The position numbers and the translations under genes were made by a program. From contig NZ_JADPRZ010000009.1 in assembly GCF_017347095.1 (NCBI RefSeq), positions 35,885 to 99,884 on the forward strand: 64,000 nucleotides of DNA, given 5' to 3'. This DNA comes from Sporosarcina sp. E16_8. Its GTDB lineage: Bacteria; Bacillota; Bacilli; Bacillales_A; Planococcaceae. Under the pieces are notes generated by a model. It saw only the letters and a program-made list of their open reading frames with translations, was not told the origin of the DNA and made no database searches. Below are positions 26,522 through 35,588 of the stretch, one piece after another (within the stretch, counting starts at the first letter, position 1; the number at the start of each line of letters is the position of its first letter).

Positions 26522-28117
26522 ATGGAGTTCATACAATCATTGCTCGGCGAACCACTGATCCTACTGTTCGCTATTCTTTTCTTAGGTTCATGGTTCGGTA
26601 TGCTCACCATACGCGGTCTTAGCCTTGGTGCAGCTGGTGTTTTGTTGGTTGCAATGATATTCGGACATTTCGGTTATGCAGTGTCGCCTATTGTGCAAAA
26701 TCTTGGATTGAGTCTGTTCATTGTGGCAATTGGTTTACAAGCAGGGCCACGGTTTTTCCGGATGATGCGATCAAGCGGCCTGATTTTTGGTATTTTATCG
26801 CTTGTCATTATACTAATTTCCGTTGTGACAACCATTGTTGTCGCCAAAGTATTTCAGTTGTCTCCCGCGCTTAGCGTAGGGTTGATGACGGGTGCATTGA
26901 CAAGTACACCTGGTCTTGCTGCAGCGTTACAGGCAACGCATGATCCACTTGCATCGGTAGGATACGGAATTGCTTATCCGTTCGGTGTTTTGGCGGTTGT
27001 GTTATTCGTGCAGCTATTACCGCGGATCGTCAAGGTTGATTTACACAAAGACTTGGAGGAAACGACGAATCCAATCAGGACAGTCGATTCCCCTGTTGTC
27101 AAGACGATTAACGTGACGAACCCTGTACTCCATAAGCGAATCCTAGGTGAGCTTGACTTCAGCGAGCATGCAGCCGTTGTAAGTCGTGTAATTCGCGGAA
27201 GCCATACGATGATTGCAATGAGCGATACAGTCGTTTTGTTAGGCGATCATCTGGTCGTAGTCGGTAACGTGTCTAAAATGGACGGTGTCATCGCATATGT
27301 AGGTAATTCAGTCGAGACAGATCTTGAAAATCCGGATAATATCCACTTGCGTAAAGTGACGGTTGACTCGGATGACGTCATCGGTAAAAGTTTAAGGGAT
27401 ATGCGATTAAGGAAGAACTATGGAACGACTGTGACACGAATTGTACGCGATGGCATTGAATTGAATCAGAACCCAAACTTGCCGTTATTACGGGGGGATG
27501 TACTGACGATTGTTAGTACAGAAAGACGTCTTGAGGAAGTGGAAAAACTGTTCACACGCAAAAAACATGCAGTGACGAACATTGATATCTTTTCGATTAG
27601 CATCACGTTATTGCTTGGAATCCTAGTCGGGATGGTGCCAATCCACCTTCCCGGACTTGGCACCATTAAACTAGGGGTTGCGGGCGGACCGCTTTTCGTA
27701 GCTTTAATCATCGGGCATTTCGGCAAACTTGGTCCAGTCCATGTGCGCTATTACGGGCCATCCAATCATGTCATAAGGGAACTGGGACTTGTTTTATTCC
27801 TAGCTGGCGCGGGTACAACTGCGGGCGCAGGCATCGTGGAAGTCATTCGGACGGAAGGTGTGAAGTTGCTGTTAGGCGGCACACTCATCACGATTATACC
27901 AATCTTTGTTGGTTACTTTTTCGCACGTAAGTTGTTCAAACTTAGCATCGTGCATTCACTTGGAGGATTATGCGGAGGTATGACAAGTACACCGGGACTT
28001 GGTGCGCTAAACCAACTGATTGATTCCGAGGATCCGGCGATTGCTTATGCCGCAGCCTACCCATTTGCCTTGATTTTTGTCGCAATTGCTTCACAGCTCA
28101 TCGTTTTCTTCTTGTAG
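26522..28117 (+). CDS. AspT/YidE-type transporter with RCK_C (TrkA-C) domains
   Basis: About 531 residues. Two bundles of about five membrane helices flank a cytosolic middle (about residues 185-350) holding two RCK_C-like modules (LGELDFSEHAAVVSRVIRG..., VDSDDVIGKSLRDMRLRKNYGTTVTRIVRDG in parts). Each membrane half has the repeated motif TGALTSTPGLAAAL / GGMTSTPGLGALN, with nearby GYGIAYPFGV / AYAAAYPFAL, the signature of the aspartate:alanine exchanger family. Substrate unknown: amino acid or other carboxylate. ATG 26522 has GGAGGTG upstream. Base composition looks richer in G+C than its neighbours, which may point to separate ancestry. Confidence 0.85.
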   Translation: MEFIQSLLGEPLILLFAILFLGSWFGMLTIRGLSLGAAGVLLVAMIFGHFGYAVSPIVQNLGLSLFIVAIGLQAGPRFFRMMRSSGLIFGILSLVIILISVVTTIVVAKVFQLSPALSVGLMTGALTSTPGLAAALQATHDPLASVGYGIAYPFGVLAVVLFVQLLPRIVKVDLHKDLEETTNPIRTVDSPVVKTINVTNPVLHKRILGELDFSEHAAVVSRVIRGSHTMIAMSDTVVLLGDHLVVVGNVSKMDGVIAYVGNSVETDLENPDNIHLRKVTVDSDDVIGKSLRDMRLRKNYGTTVTRIVRDGIELNQNPNLPLLRGDVLTIVSTERRLEEVEKLFTRKKHAVTNIDIFSISITLLLGILVGMVPIHLPGLGTIKLGVAGGPLFVALIIGHFGKLGPVHVRYYGPSNHVIRELGLVLFLAGAGTTAGAGIVEVIRTEGVKLLLGGTLITIIPIFVGYFFARKLFKLSIVHSLGGLCGGMTSTPGLGALNQLIDSEDPAIAYAAAYPFALIFVAIASQLIVFFL

Positions 28118-28164
28118 CATCCATGACTTCTACTATTCATAATCCCCTATCTATTTTATTCATA

Positions 28165-28240
28165 GGTGTTACCTGTGCATGGCGTAATTCAAACACAATT
28201 CAGAGTTAGTTGGCATTGCGTGGTACACAGTAAACGGGGA
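28165..28240. repeat. interspersed repeat family A, copy A5
   Basis: Begins GGTGTTACCTGTGCATGG, ends GTGGTACACAGTAAACGGGG. It is more diverged than A1-A3 but keeps CAAACACAATTCAGAGTTAG in the centre. Confidence 0.65.
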
Positions 28241-28298
28241 TTGAAGGTCGTTCTCATGAAGACGAAGCTAGCTAGAAAATAAGTTAATTAAATACAAC

Positions 28299-28326
28299 TT
28301 GACATATCGCGATATGACGATATAAT
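28299..28326 (+). promoter_or_regulatory. promoter with embedded palindrome, ArsR gene
   Basis: TTGACA (28299-28304), spacer 16, TATAAT (28321-28326). ATATCGCGATAT (28304-28315) is a perfect palindrome in the spacer, followed by ATGACGATAT, whose inverse ATATCGTCAT recurs at 28777. Binding here would block polymerase, fitting autorepression. Confidence 0.75.
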
Positions 28327-28332
28327 AAGAGT

Positions 28333-28635
28333 ATGAAACCAATTGATGTGTTTAAAGCATTGTCTAATGAAACAAGGTTGCAAATATTAGAATGGTTAAA
28401 AGAGCCCGAGAAACATTTTACGTCTCAGGAAGTAAATGATTTTCAAAATGTCGGAGTGTGTGTAACACAGTTCCATGAAAAATTAAAAGTTACACAATCA
28501 ACGGCATCTCAGCATCTTTCCATTCTACATCGAGCTGGCCTTGTGATCACAAGTCGTCGTGGGAAATGGACATATTATAAGAGGAATGAAGAAGCTTTTC
28601 ATCAACTTAAAGAGATGATTGGACATGAAATATAG
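28333..28635 (+). CDS. ArsR-family winged-helix regulator
   Basis: 100 residues, essentially one winged helix domain: FKALSNETRLQILEWLK, then the recognition helix TQSTASQHLSILHRAGLV and the wing SRRGKWTYYKRN. Only one Cys (VGVCVTQ) and a His nearby are visible, so a classical metal-thiolate site is uncertain. ATG 28333 lies six bases after the -10 region, so the message would be almost leaderless. Operator-like motifs in its promoter recur in front of the aldo/keto reductase, a likely target. Confidence 0.9.
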   Translation: MKPIDVFKALSNETRLQILEWLKEPEKHFTSQEVNDFQNVGVCVTQFHEKLKVTQSTASQHLSILHRAGLVITSRRGKWTYYKRNEEAFHQLKEMIGHEI

Positions 28636-28776
28636 GAGTTAATGGAGATCTCTATACGTATGTTAAGGATTTCTATTTTACTATCATATCGCATGTTCAA
28701 TATCTCTTCTGTCCTTTATCTATTATGATTGCTGACTATAATTAGCGGTTTTCAATTCGGTTTTTTTTGCAACAAC

Positions 28777-28847
28777 ATATCGTCATTACCTTAAGTGACG
28801 ATGTATACAATAGAGAGGTCTTCTTTTTTTGTGACGTCACATCGTCA
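28777..28847. promoter_or_regulatory. cluster of ArsR-type half-sites before the reductase operon
   Basis: ATCGTCA (28779-28785), inverted TGACGAT (28796-28802), TGACGTCA (28832-28839) and ATCGTCA (28841-28847). The core equals the ATGACGATAT motif in the ArsR promoter at 28311-28322. The rest of the 28636-29081 gap shows no gene. Confidence 0.6.
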
Positions 28848-29081
28848 TTTCGCGTAATGTGTTAATGAGGATGTAAACTAGCTTGATCACGGAAACCTTT
28901 TTATTATTATTATGAAGTTTAAGGAAGTGAGCGATATGTAACGATATAAAAGAATTAAATCGACAAAGACTAGGTAATATTGAAAACCATTATTTCATGC
29001 GATTAAATGATATTTGTTCATTTAACAAGTGATCTTCTGAATTAATTCATACTATACAAATAGATTTAAGGAGGATTTTAT

Positions 29082-30101
29082 ATGAGAAATGTACTACAAG
29101 GGAAATTAGGTTTTGGTACTGCACCACTGGGCAATATGTTCCGCAATATTCCGGAAGAAGAGGCTATGGCAACTGTCGATGCTGCTTGGGAGAATGGGAT
29201 TCGTTACTTTGATACCGCCCCCTTCTATGGAGCCGGTTTAGCAGAGATTCGCCTTGGAGAAGCATTGTCAAAACGTAATCGTGATGAATATGTGTTGAGT
29301 ACAAAGGTAGGGCGAATCATTTTAGATGAAATGGAAGACCCAGCTGCGCGAGACTTGGGAGAAAAGGGAGGACTTTTCGAATTTGGCCGCAAGAATAAAA
29401 TTATTAATGACTATAGTGCCGATGCAACCCTTCGTTCTATTGAGCAGAGCTTGAAACGTTTAAAAACAGATCGTCTAGACTTTGTTTATATTCATGATAT
29501 CGCGCAGGACTTTTATGGTGACGAATGGCTTTCACAATTTGAAATCGCTCGAACGGGGGCATTCCGTGTGCTTACACGTTTACGTGAAGAAGGAGTGATT
29601 AAGTCTTGGGGGCTCGGAGTGAATCGCGTAGAACCGATTGAACTTATGCTAGATCTAGAAGAAGCGAAGCCAGATGTATCCTTACTAGCCGGTCGCTATA
29701 CATTATTAGATCATGAGCATGCACTTCAACGAGTGATGCCTGCTGCATTAAAAAACAATGTCGACATCGTTGTTGGTGGTCCGTACAGCTCAGGTATCCT
29801 TGCTGGAGGTACCCACTTTGAGTATCAGAAAGCATCTCCTGAAATCATTTCAAAAGTCGAGAAAATCAAGGGTATTGCACAGCGTCATGGAATTAGCATC
29901 AAGGCAGCTGCCTTACAATTTTCGCTGGCTAATCCAGCAGTCGCTGCGGTCATTCCCGGTGCTAGCCGTCCTGAGCGAATCGCAGAAGACCAGGCAGCGT
30001 TAAATACCGTTATTCCCGACGCATTTTGGCAGGAAATGCGTGAACAAAAACTGGTGGCAGCTAATGCACCACTACCAATGAATTTGAAAGGGAGTAATTA
30101 A
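29082..30101 (+). CDS. aldo/keto reductase (D-threo-aldose/pyridoxal dehydrogenase-like)
   Basis: 339 residues, an NAD(P)-dependent TIM-barrel oxidoreductase. The catalytic tetrad is visible as Asp and Tyr in RYFDTAPFYGAG, Lys in VLSTKVGR and His in VYIHDIA. C-terminal cofactor residues lie in VIPGASRPERIAEDQAAL. The overall pattern (GFGTAPLGNMFR at the start and a long insertion around residues 95-115) fits the L-fucose/D-threo-aldose 1-dehydrogenase-like branch. AAGGAGG precedes ATG 29082. It forms an operon with the SRPBCC gene one base after its stop and is probably controlled by the nearby ArsR regulator. Confidence 0.9.
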   Translation: MRNVLQGKLGFGTAPLGNMFRNIPEEEAMATVDAAWENGIRYFDTAPFYGAGLAEIRLGEALSKRNRDEYVLSTKVGRIILDEMEDPAARDLGEKGGLFEFGRKNKIINDYSADATLRSIEQSLKRLKTDRLDFVYIHDIAQDFYGDEWLSQFEIARTGAFRVLTRLREEGVIKSWGLGVNRVEPIELMLDLEEAKPDVSLLAGRYTLLDHEHALQRVMPAALKNNVDIVVGGPYSSGILAGGTHFEYQKASPEIISKVEKIKGIAQRHGISIKAAALQFSLANPAVAAVIPGASRPERIAEDQAALNTVIPDAFWQEMREQKLVAANAPLPMNLKGSN

Positions 30102-30102
30102 T

Positions 30103-30522
30103 ATGGCATATACTACGACAACAATTGAAATCCCAGCTTCACCTGATAAAGTATGGGGATTAATCGGAGGATTCGACTCGCTTCCCGATTGGCTTCCTTA
30201 TATACCTAGCAGTGAACTAAGCCAAGGTGGACGCGTGCGTCATCTAGCTAATCCTGATGGCAATGCGATTGTAGAACGTTTGGAAGTATTCAACAACAAA
30301 GAGCGCTACTACACCTATTCCATTATGGAAGCACCATTTCCGATCACTGATTATCTATCTACAATCCACGTTCGCGAAATTGATGGTGACAGCAAAACAG
30401 CATTAGTAGAGTGGTCCGGTAGTTTCACACCTGTAGGGGTTAGTGACGAAGAGGCGATAAATCTATTCCATGGCATCTACGCAGATGGCTTAAAGGCATT
30501 AAAACAAACGTTTCCGAAATAA
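30103..30522 (+). CDS. SRPBCC-family protein (polyketide cyclase-like)
   Basis: 139 residues with the START/Bet v1-like pattern: TTTIEIPASPDKVWGLIGGFDSLPDWLPYIP (in parts) at the N-terminus, the central ERLEVFNNKERYYTYSI and a C-terminal helix (GIYADGLKALKQTF). It forms a hydrophobic ligand cavity; enzymatic role unknown. ATG lies one base after the reductase stop and the SD is inside that gene, so expression is coupled. It may bind the reductase's substrate or product. Confidence 0.85.
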   Translation: MAYTTTTIEIPASPDKVWGLIGGFDSLPDWLPYIPSSELSQGGRVRHLANPDGNAIVERLEVFNNKERYYTYSIMEAPFPITDYLSTIHVREIDGDSKTALVEWSGSFTPVGVSDEEAINLFHGIYADGLKALKQTFPK

Positions 30523-30540
30523 ACCATTCGAACAAATTTG

Positions 30541-30568
30541 CTCTAGATCACTGATCTAGAGTTTTTTT
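30541..30568 (+). terminator. terminator of the reductase operon
   Basis: CTCTAGATCA / TGATCTAGAG arms (30541-30550, 30552-30561) and seven Ts. An outer inverted pair around CATTCGAACAAA/TTTGTTCGAACGG extends the stem. Confidence 0.85.
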
Positions 30569-30624
30569 GTTCGAACGGTTAGCGAAATAAGAAAGTTGTT
30601 TCATTTTGCAGGACGAATGATTGT

Positions 30625-30755
30625 GGGGTACCTATGCGTCACGCAAAGACAAGCAATTCTCACATTTGAATAAACACACAAAAAAAGCAGACGTTCTTCA
30701 GTTATTATTATAGTGGATTAGCTGACTAGTTCCACGCACAAGTACCTGAAATTAA
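30625..30755. repeat. interspersed repeat family B, copy B3
   Basis: Begins GGGGTACCTATGCGTCACGC and ends CGCACAAGTACCTGAAATT; about 130 bp. It keeps AAAAAAAGCAGACGTTC but has lost the second hairpin arm. Confidence 0.75.
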
Positions 30756-31011
30756 TAATCATCTTGACCATCAATGACTGCAATACGCCTATTTTCACCT
30801 CAACTCACACGGTAATTTGGTCCTTTCTTCGGCAACCCGTAACGAAGTAGTTTATTCAATAATAGCTCATATTTATTATAGGGGTCATTATCTTCTAAAT
30901 TAATAATGACCTGAAGCCTTTGCTCTATTTATCTTTTTTGCTGTAACGCCTAAACTTCATTGAATTTACACAAGTCGCATATATTATCAAATAGTTATGA
31001 TAGGAGAAATA

Positions 31012-32425
31012 ATGGGACTATTCAATAGGAAAAGGGGTCATGCCTTAATGGAAGAAGTTAACGTAAAAGCTGCTAAGAAAAACCAAAAACAAACAAACAA
31101 ACAGCTCACTGTACAAAACAGTGTGGAGATGGCATCTTTATGCTGGAATAATTTTTGCTCCGTTCCTTTTTATTCTAGCTGTTACTGGTTCAATCTATTT
31201 ATTCAAACCACAGATTGAACAAATGATTTATCAAGACTACTATGAAGTGACTCCACAAGGCGAGAAAGTAGCTGCATCTGCGCAAATTGAGGAAGTGAAG
31301 AACTTATATCCTGATGCTATTATCAATAAATATCGTCCTGGAGAAAATACCATGCGTTCGAGTGAGGTAAGTATTACAGCTAACGATGAGTCCCTAACCA
31401 TCTTTATAGATCCTTATACCGGTGAATTTATTGGAGAGCAAAATAGTAAAGACAAAATAATGAATAAAATTGAAGAAATACATGGCGAACTAATGGCAGG
31501 CACACTAGGTGATCGAATTGTGGAGTTAGCTGCTTGTTGGGCAGTTGTGTTAATTGTTACTGGTCTTTATCTATGGTTTCCCAAAAAGAATCAGAGGCTG
31601 TCTGGAGTCCTTTATCCCAGATTTAATAAAGGGAAAAAGATACTTAGAAGAGATTTGCATGCAGTACCAGCCTTTTGGGTAACAGCAGGAATGTTATTTT
31701 TAATAATGACAGGTTTGCCCTGGTCTGGATTTTGGGGCAGTAATTTTCAATCGATAGCGACTAATTCGGGTGCAGGATATCCACCATCTATTTGGTCGGG
31801 TGATGCTCCAACTTCCATAATTAAAACAAAAGACATAGCAGAAGTTCCCTGGGCCGCAGAAAACTTAGATGTACCCCTTTCGAAAATTCAAGGTTACATC
31901 CCTTTGCCAATTGATGATGTCGTAGCGATTGCCAATCGCGAGGGGCTACATCCAAGTTATACTGTATCCATTCCGCAAGATACAGTTGGCGTCTATACAT
32001 TGTCTGCTTATCCACCGAAAGCACAAGATGAAGTGACCATGCATATTGATCAATATTCTGGTGCAGTTCTAGCTGATTATCGTTATCAAAATTATGGTTT
32101 AGTCGGAAAATCTGTCGCTTGGGGAATTACCTTACATAAAGGAACACAATTTGGTTTGATTAACCAATTAGTTAGCCTTCTTATTTGTTTGGGAATTATT
32201 CTTGTTACAGTTAGCGGTTTTTATTTATGGTGGAAACGAAAACCGAAAAAAGGATCAGGTGCTCCAAAAGCTCCTAGTCTAAAGAAAATGAAGTTTTTCC
32301 TAGTTCTGTTAATTGGTTTAGGGATTTTGTTTCCATTGGTTGGCTTATCGCTTATTGTTGTGTGGCTAATTGACTGGCTAATTATTCAAAGAATAGCAGT
32401 AGTAAAGAAATTTTTGAATGCATAA
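31012..32425 (+). pseudogene. PepSY-associated membrane protein, frameshifted near N-terminus
   Basis: ATG 31012, with TAGGAGAAAT, starts MGLFNRKRGHALMEEVNVKAAKKNQKQTNKQL, and in another frame from about 31112 the protein continues LYKTVWRWHLYAGIIFAPFLFILAVTGSIYLF (both read in parts). A four-base excess near 31103-31112 accounts for it. The remainder, to 32425, is a full PepSY_TM protein: helices at the start, then extracytoplasmic PepSY repeats (HGELMAGTLGDRIVELAAC, LPIDDVVAIANREGL, MHIDQYSGAVLADYRYQNYG), a helix (LVSLLICLGIILVTVSGFYLW) and C-terminal helices. Relatives are linked to iron/heme uptake and reduction. Use of GTG 31121 could still give a near-complete protein, but it has no ribosome binding site. 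Confidence 0.75.
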
Positions 32426-32452
32426 TTCGAAATGTAAAGGATGGATTTTGCT

Positions 32453-32923
32453 GTGAAAAAAAGTATAGGTATTTCTTTGATTTTGATTTTTAGCCTATTG
32501 CTAGGTGCATGTTCGCTTAAACAGGATGTCGCTAATTTATACAAACAAGAAACACCACTTGAATCAGAAATAATTATACCAGAATCCATATCAGCTAATA
32601 AACAAGAGACGATTAAGGTTATTCTTACCCAAGATGGTAAGAAGGTCGAAGGTGCAGACTATGTTCAATTTGAAATATGGAAACAAGATGGATCTGTGAA
32701 ATTTGATATGGAGCAAGCTGAAGATGAGGGAAACGGTACGTACAGTTTAAGTAAAAAAATTGATAGTGAAGGTCTTTATTATATTAAAGTGCATGCGAGT
32801 AACCATGGTTCTATAATCATGCCCCAAAAACAATTTGTTATAGGGGAGCTTTCTGAAAACGAGAAAAAATTCTTGCGAAAAGGAAAACCAAAACAACAGG
32901 AAAGTCATGAAAATCATCATTAA
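32453..32923 (+). CDS. FixH/YtkA-like lipoprotein
   Basis: About 156 residues. The lipoprotein signal ends LLGAC with Cys20. The mature part is a single beta-sandwich of the YtkA/FixH-like type (VILTQDGKKVEGADYVQFEIW, GNGTYSLSKKIDSEGLYYIKVHAS in parts) with a His-rich tail (HENHH) that may bind metal. GTG 32453 is chosen as start, with AAAGGATG about ten bases upstream. It follows the PepSY gene by 27 bases, so the two probably served one envelope function involving copper or heme. Confidence 0.75.
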   Translation: MKKSIGISLILIFSLLLGACSLKQDVANLYKQETPLESEIIIPESISANKQETIKVILTQDGKKVEGADYVQFEIWKQDGSVKFDMEQAEDEGNGTYSLSKKIDSEGLYYIKVHASNHGSIIMPQKQFVIGELSENEKKFLRKGKPKQQESHENHH

Positions 32924-32950
32924 ACACGAAAAATAAATTTCTTGATTCGC

Positions 32951-32996
32951 CTAGAAACCTTAGCCCTTTAAATTGCAAAGTTGCTAAGGTTTCTAG
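32951..32996 (+). terminator. terminator after the YtkA-like gene
   Basis: Perfect 14-bp arms 32951-32964 and 32983-32996. Just beyond, 33005-33055 carries worn motifs (GTACGCTGTGCGTGGCGT, AGACGCATGGTAC) that look like a decayed A/B repeat. The remaining bases to 33343 show no supported gene. Confidence 0.65.
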
Positions 32997-33271
32997 TTGA
33001 ATGTGTTAATTTATTTTGGCGTACGCTGTGCGTGGCGTAAAGACAAGATATTCAGACGCATGGTACAAATATTTTCATCTTCTATAAATTCTAAATTTGA
33101 AGCACAAGGTTTTGAAGTTGTTAAAGAGTTTGATAATGAATTCGATTGCCTTATTATAAAAACCTTCATTTTATCCATTTCTAGTATCCTCCTTACCATT
33201 CATTTTGAGTATCAGGTTCTCAAATTATTATCCACTTCCAATTAGTCAATTATTGGGCAAGTTTGTGGGAA

Positions 33272-33321
33272 ATCATAAGCCTAATTCCTCGTTCAAGATA
33301 GGGAGGGAAAAGGCTTATGAT
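33272..33321 (-). terminator. terminator of the beta-propeller gene
   Basis: ATCATAAGCCT / AGGCTTATGAT arms (33272-33282, 33311-33321), with further pairing inside, just past the stop of the minus-strand gene. Confidence 0.55.
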
Positions 33322-33343
33322 AATCAACATATTCTTAAGGGCT

Positions 33344-34561
33344 TTACTCCGGTGTAAAAAATGTTGGAGCGTAATCTACATTTTCAAGCCATATATACTC
33401 TTGACCATTTAATGTGTTTTTTACCCATACATCACCTTTCGTGTGCCCAGCCATCTTTCGAAACCAAGTAAGGTAAGGTCCAATAACTTGAGGATCTTCT
33501 TCAAGTTCATTCTTTCCCGGAAATGAGATTTGTTTTTGCGCTCCTGTTCTTATATTTATAGCGTAAAGTGATGTGAACATAGTCGGTGTAGGTCCTTCTT
33601 TCCACTCCGTGTTTTCTTTCGCACGAGCCACAATTACCAAATCCTTAGAGTACCATTCCAAATCAAGGTCTACAAATCCTTTAGGTGTGTATTCTTCCTG
33701 TTGTTTAAATGTTGGTATTTCGGCAATCGTCGTTTTCTTGTTTTTAACAAAAAATCTTCCTTCTCCAGAAATATAAGCCAATTGATTGGTAGAAGGAGCC
33801 CACTTAAACCAGTCTTGATACCCTAACATTTTTCCCACTGCTTGAAAGTGTTTTCCTTGTGATGATAAAACACTTAACGTATTGCTATCCATGGACCAAG
33901 AAAGGGTAGGAATAACTAAAAAGCTAACCCACTTCCCATCAGAACTCCACTTAAAATAATCAGCATCAGTCCCAAACAAGTCAGGTACTTTAGTTTGAAT
34001 CGTATAAAAAGGCTGCATTTTATCTTTGGCGAGATTTGCATCTACCGGAATTCTATAAAGTGGGATAGGACTCCATCCTGTTGGGAGTAAGTTGGATTCT
34101 GAGGAAACAATAAATTCTTTTCCGTTTGGAAACCATTCAAAACCACTAACACCTAATGAAACATTTTCAAATCCTTGCGGCCGGCCATTCCTGATTTTTG
34201 TCACATTTAATACACCCCGATTAGTATAGGCCAACTGATTTTTGTTCGGGGACCATTTAAAGTCAGATGTTTCGACCCTTACGTAAGGTTGGTAGCTTTC
34301 TTTTTCCTTCGTATCATAAACGAATAGGTCTGATTTTTCTCCCTTCTCATCACCGTTAATATATCCAATGAAACGACCGTCATATGACCATTTCGTAGAA
34401 TACACATATTGGTTCTTCGTAATTTGTATTTCTTGACCATCCTTTTTGAGCCATAACTGATTGTCACGGATAAACACAGCTGTTAGTGGGGCTTCTGCAC
34501 TTGCTATCGAAGAAAAATGAAAACAGATGAGCGTAAGTAGTAATAAAATCCGAATTCTCAC
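33344..34561 (-). CDS. secreted WD40/TolB-like beta-propeller protein
   Basis: 405 residues from GTG 34561 with AGGAGGG seven to eight bases upstream. A signal peptide (about 1-22, ending SIASAE) directs export. The mature protein has repeated blades with the PD40/DPP6-like pattern W(S/A)-x-(D/N)-(G/K) such as TKWSYDGRFIGYI, FKWSPNKNQLAYT, FEWFPNGKEFIVS, FKWSSDGKWVSFL and FKWAPSTNQLAYI, giving about five to six blades. No enzyme motif. Likely a protein- or ligand-binding envelope factor; similar proteins in Bacillus are annotated TolB-like, without Tol function. It stands alone. Confidence 0.75.
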   Translation of the reverse strand: MRIRILLLLTLICFHFSSIASAEAPLTAVFIRDNQLWLKKDGQEIQITKNQYVYSTKWSYDGRFIGYINGDEKGEKSDLFVYDTKEKESYQPYVRVETSDFKWSPNKNQLAYTNRGVLNVTKIRNGRPQGFENVSLGVSGFEWFPNGKEFIVSSESNLLPTGWSPIPLYRIPVDANLAKDKMQPFYTIQTKVPDLFGTDADYFKWSSDGKWVSFLVIPTLSWSMDSNTLSVLSSQGKHFQAVGKMLGYQDWFKWAPSTNQLAYISGEGRFFVKNKKTTIAEIPTFKQQEEYTPKGFVDLDLEWYSKDLVIVARAKENTEWKEGPTPTMFTSLYAINIRTGAQKQISFPGKNELEEDPQVIGPYLTWFRKMAGHTKGDVWVKNTLNGQEYIWLENVDYAPTFFTPE

Positions 34562-34665
34562 GTCAATCCCTCCTACTTAAAAGAGTTACCAAATCATATT
34601 TTGCCCAAATGACTAACAACTATCCTTATTCAACGATATGGCCAGTTTCCGGAAGATTTGATTTT

Positions 34666-34827
34666 GGGGTACCTATAATGTGTGTCGGAAAAAGACGAAC
34701 AATTCACACACCCTCAATGAGCATATAAAAAAGTAGCCATTCGCCAATTTGCCTGATTTCCATTCTATTAGTATATAATTGTAGTGAGTTAACTAATTAG
34801 TTCCGTGCACAGATACCTAAAATTAAA
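34666..34827. repeat. interspersed repeat family B, copy B4
   Basis: Begins GGGGTACCTATAATGTGTG and ends CGTGCACAGATACCTAAAATT; about 162 bp, lying between the divergent propeller gene and the next plus-strand gene. Confidence 0.8.
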
Positions 34828-34915
34828 GACCCTTTTTTGGATGGGGATTCATTTCGCAGGAAATATATTTTTGCGTAGGATAGACTAACAAGTTTTTTCC
34901 AATGAGAGGAGTTTT

Positions 34916-35398
34916 ATTATCGAAATTATCACTAGTAGAACATTGTCATTGTCCCTTCTTATTTATGCTTCATTGGTCGTCATCCTCTTACTTTTTACAG
35001 CGAAAACCAATTTTAATTTAACTGGTTATTCGTATGACTGGAACGAAGAAACTATGGTTTTGACGATTGAAGAGGGCTTTTGGAAGAAGAAATCCTATGA
35101 TGTGGAGATTAAAGATGTCGATTCAAAACAACTATTACAACCACTACGTGATGTGATGTTACCAATTAATCAAGCCCAAAGTATGTGGAAACGTGACATT
35201 CATATTATTTCTCTTTTTATTGCAGGACTTTTTGGCTTGTTTTATTCATCATTGAGACAACTGAAAAACGTTAAGCGGTATGTGACAGTATATATTCTGA
35301 TTTTCGCCCTTTTAATTAGTTGGGAGATAAAAGCTTATCAGAATCTTTATGAAGATCTCCGTATATTGTCGGATTATACGAATAGTTTAAAGGGCTGA
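34916..35398 (+). CDS. small membrane protein, unknown
   Basis: About 150-160 residues. A hydrophobic helix near the N-terminus (SLLIYASLVVILLLFTA), an extracytoplasmic segment with GYSYDWNEETMVLTIEEGFW, then two helices (IISLFIAGLFGLFYS, YVTVYILIFALLISWEI). No family recognised. The start is uncertain: AGAGGA at 34905 fits an unusual ATT start at 34916, while the first standard codon is TTG 34943 without a ribosome binding site. Bordered upstream by repeat B4. Confidence 0.55.
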   Translation: MIEIITSRTLSLSLLIYASLVVILLLFTAKTNFNLTGYSYDWNEETMVLTIEEGFWKKKSYDVEIKDVDSKQLLQPLRDVMLPINQAQSMWKRDIHIISLFIAGLFGLFYSSLRQLKNVKRYVTVYILIFALLISWEIKAYQNLYEDLRILSDYTNSLKG

Positions 35399-35588
35399 GA
35401 TTTATAAAATTCAGCCCTTTTTTTATGAGTCACTTAATTATAAGAAAAGTTTGCAACTTTAGAAATCAGTGAATCGTCTAGATAACAGATCAAACAGCGT
35501 AAGCGGAGTTTAAATAAGGGTTTTAGATAATTATGGATAAAGTGATGGAATGCAATCCTTTAAAATACATTTTTGAGAGGTGAAAGAT

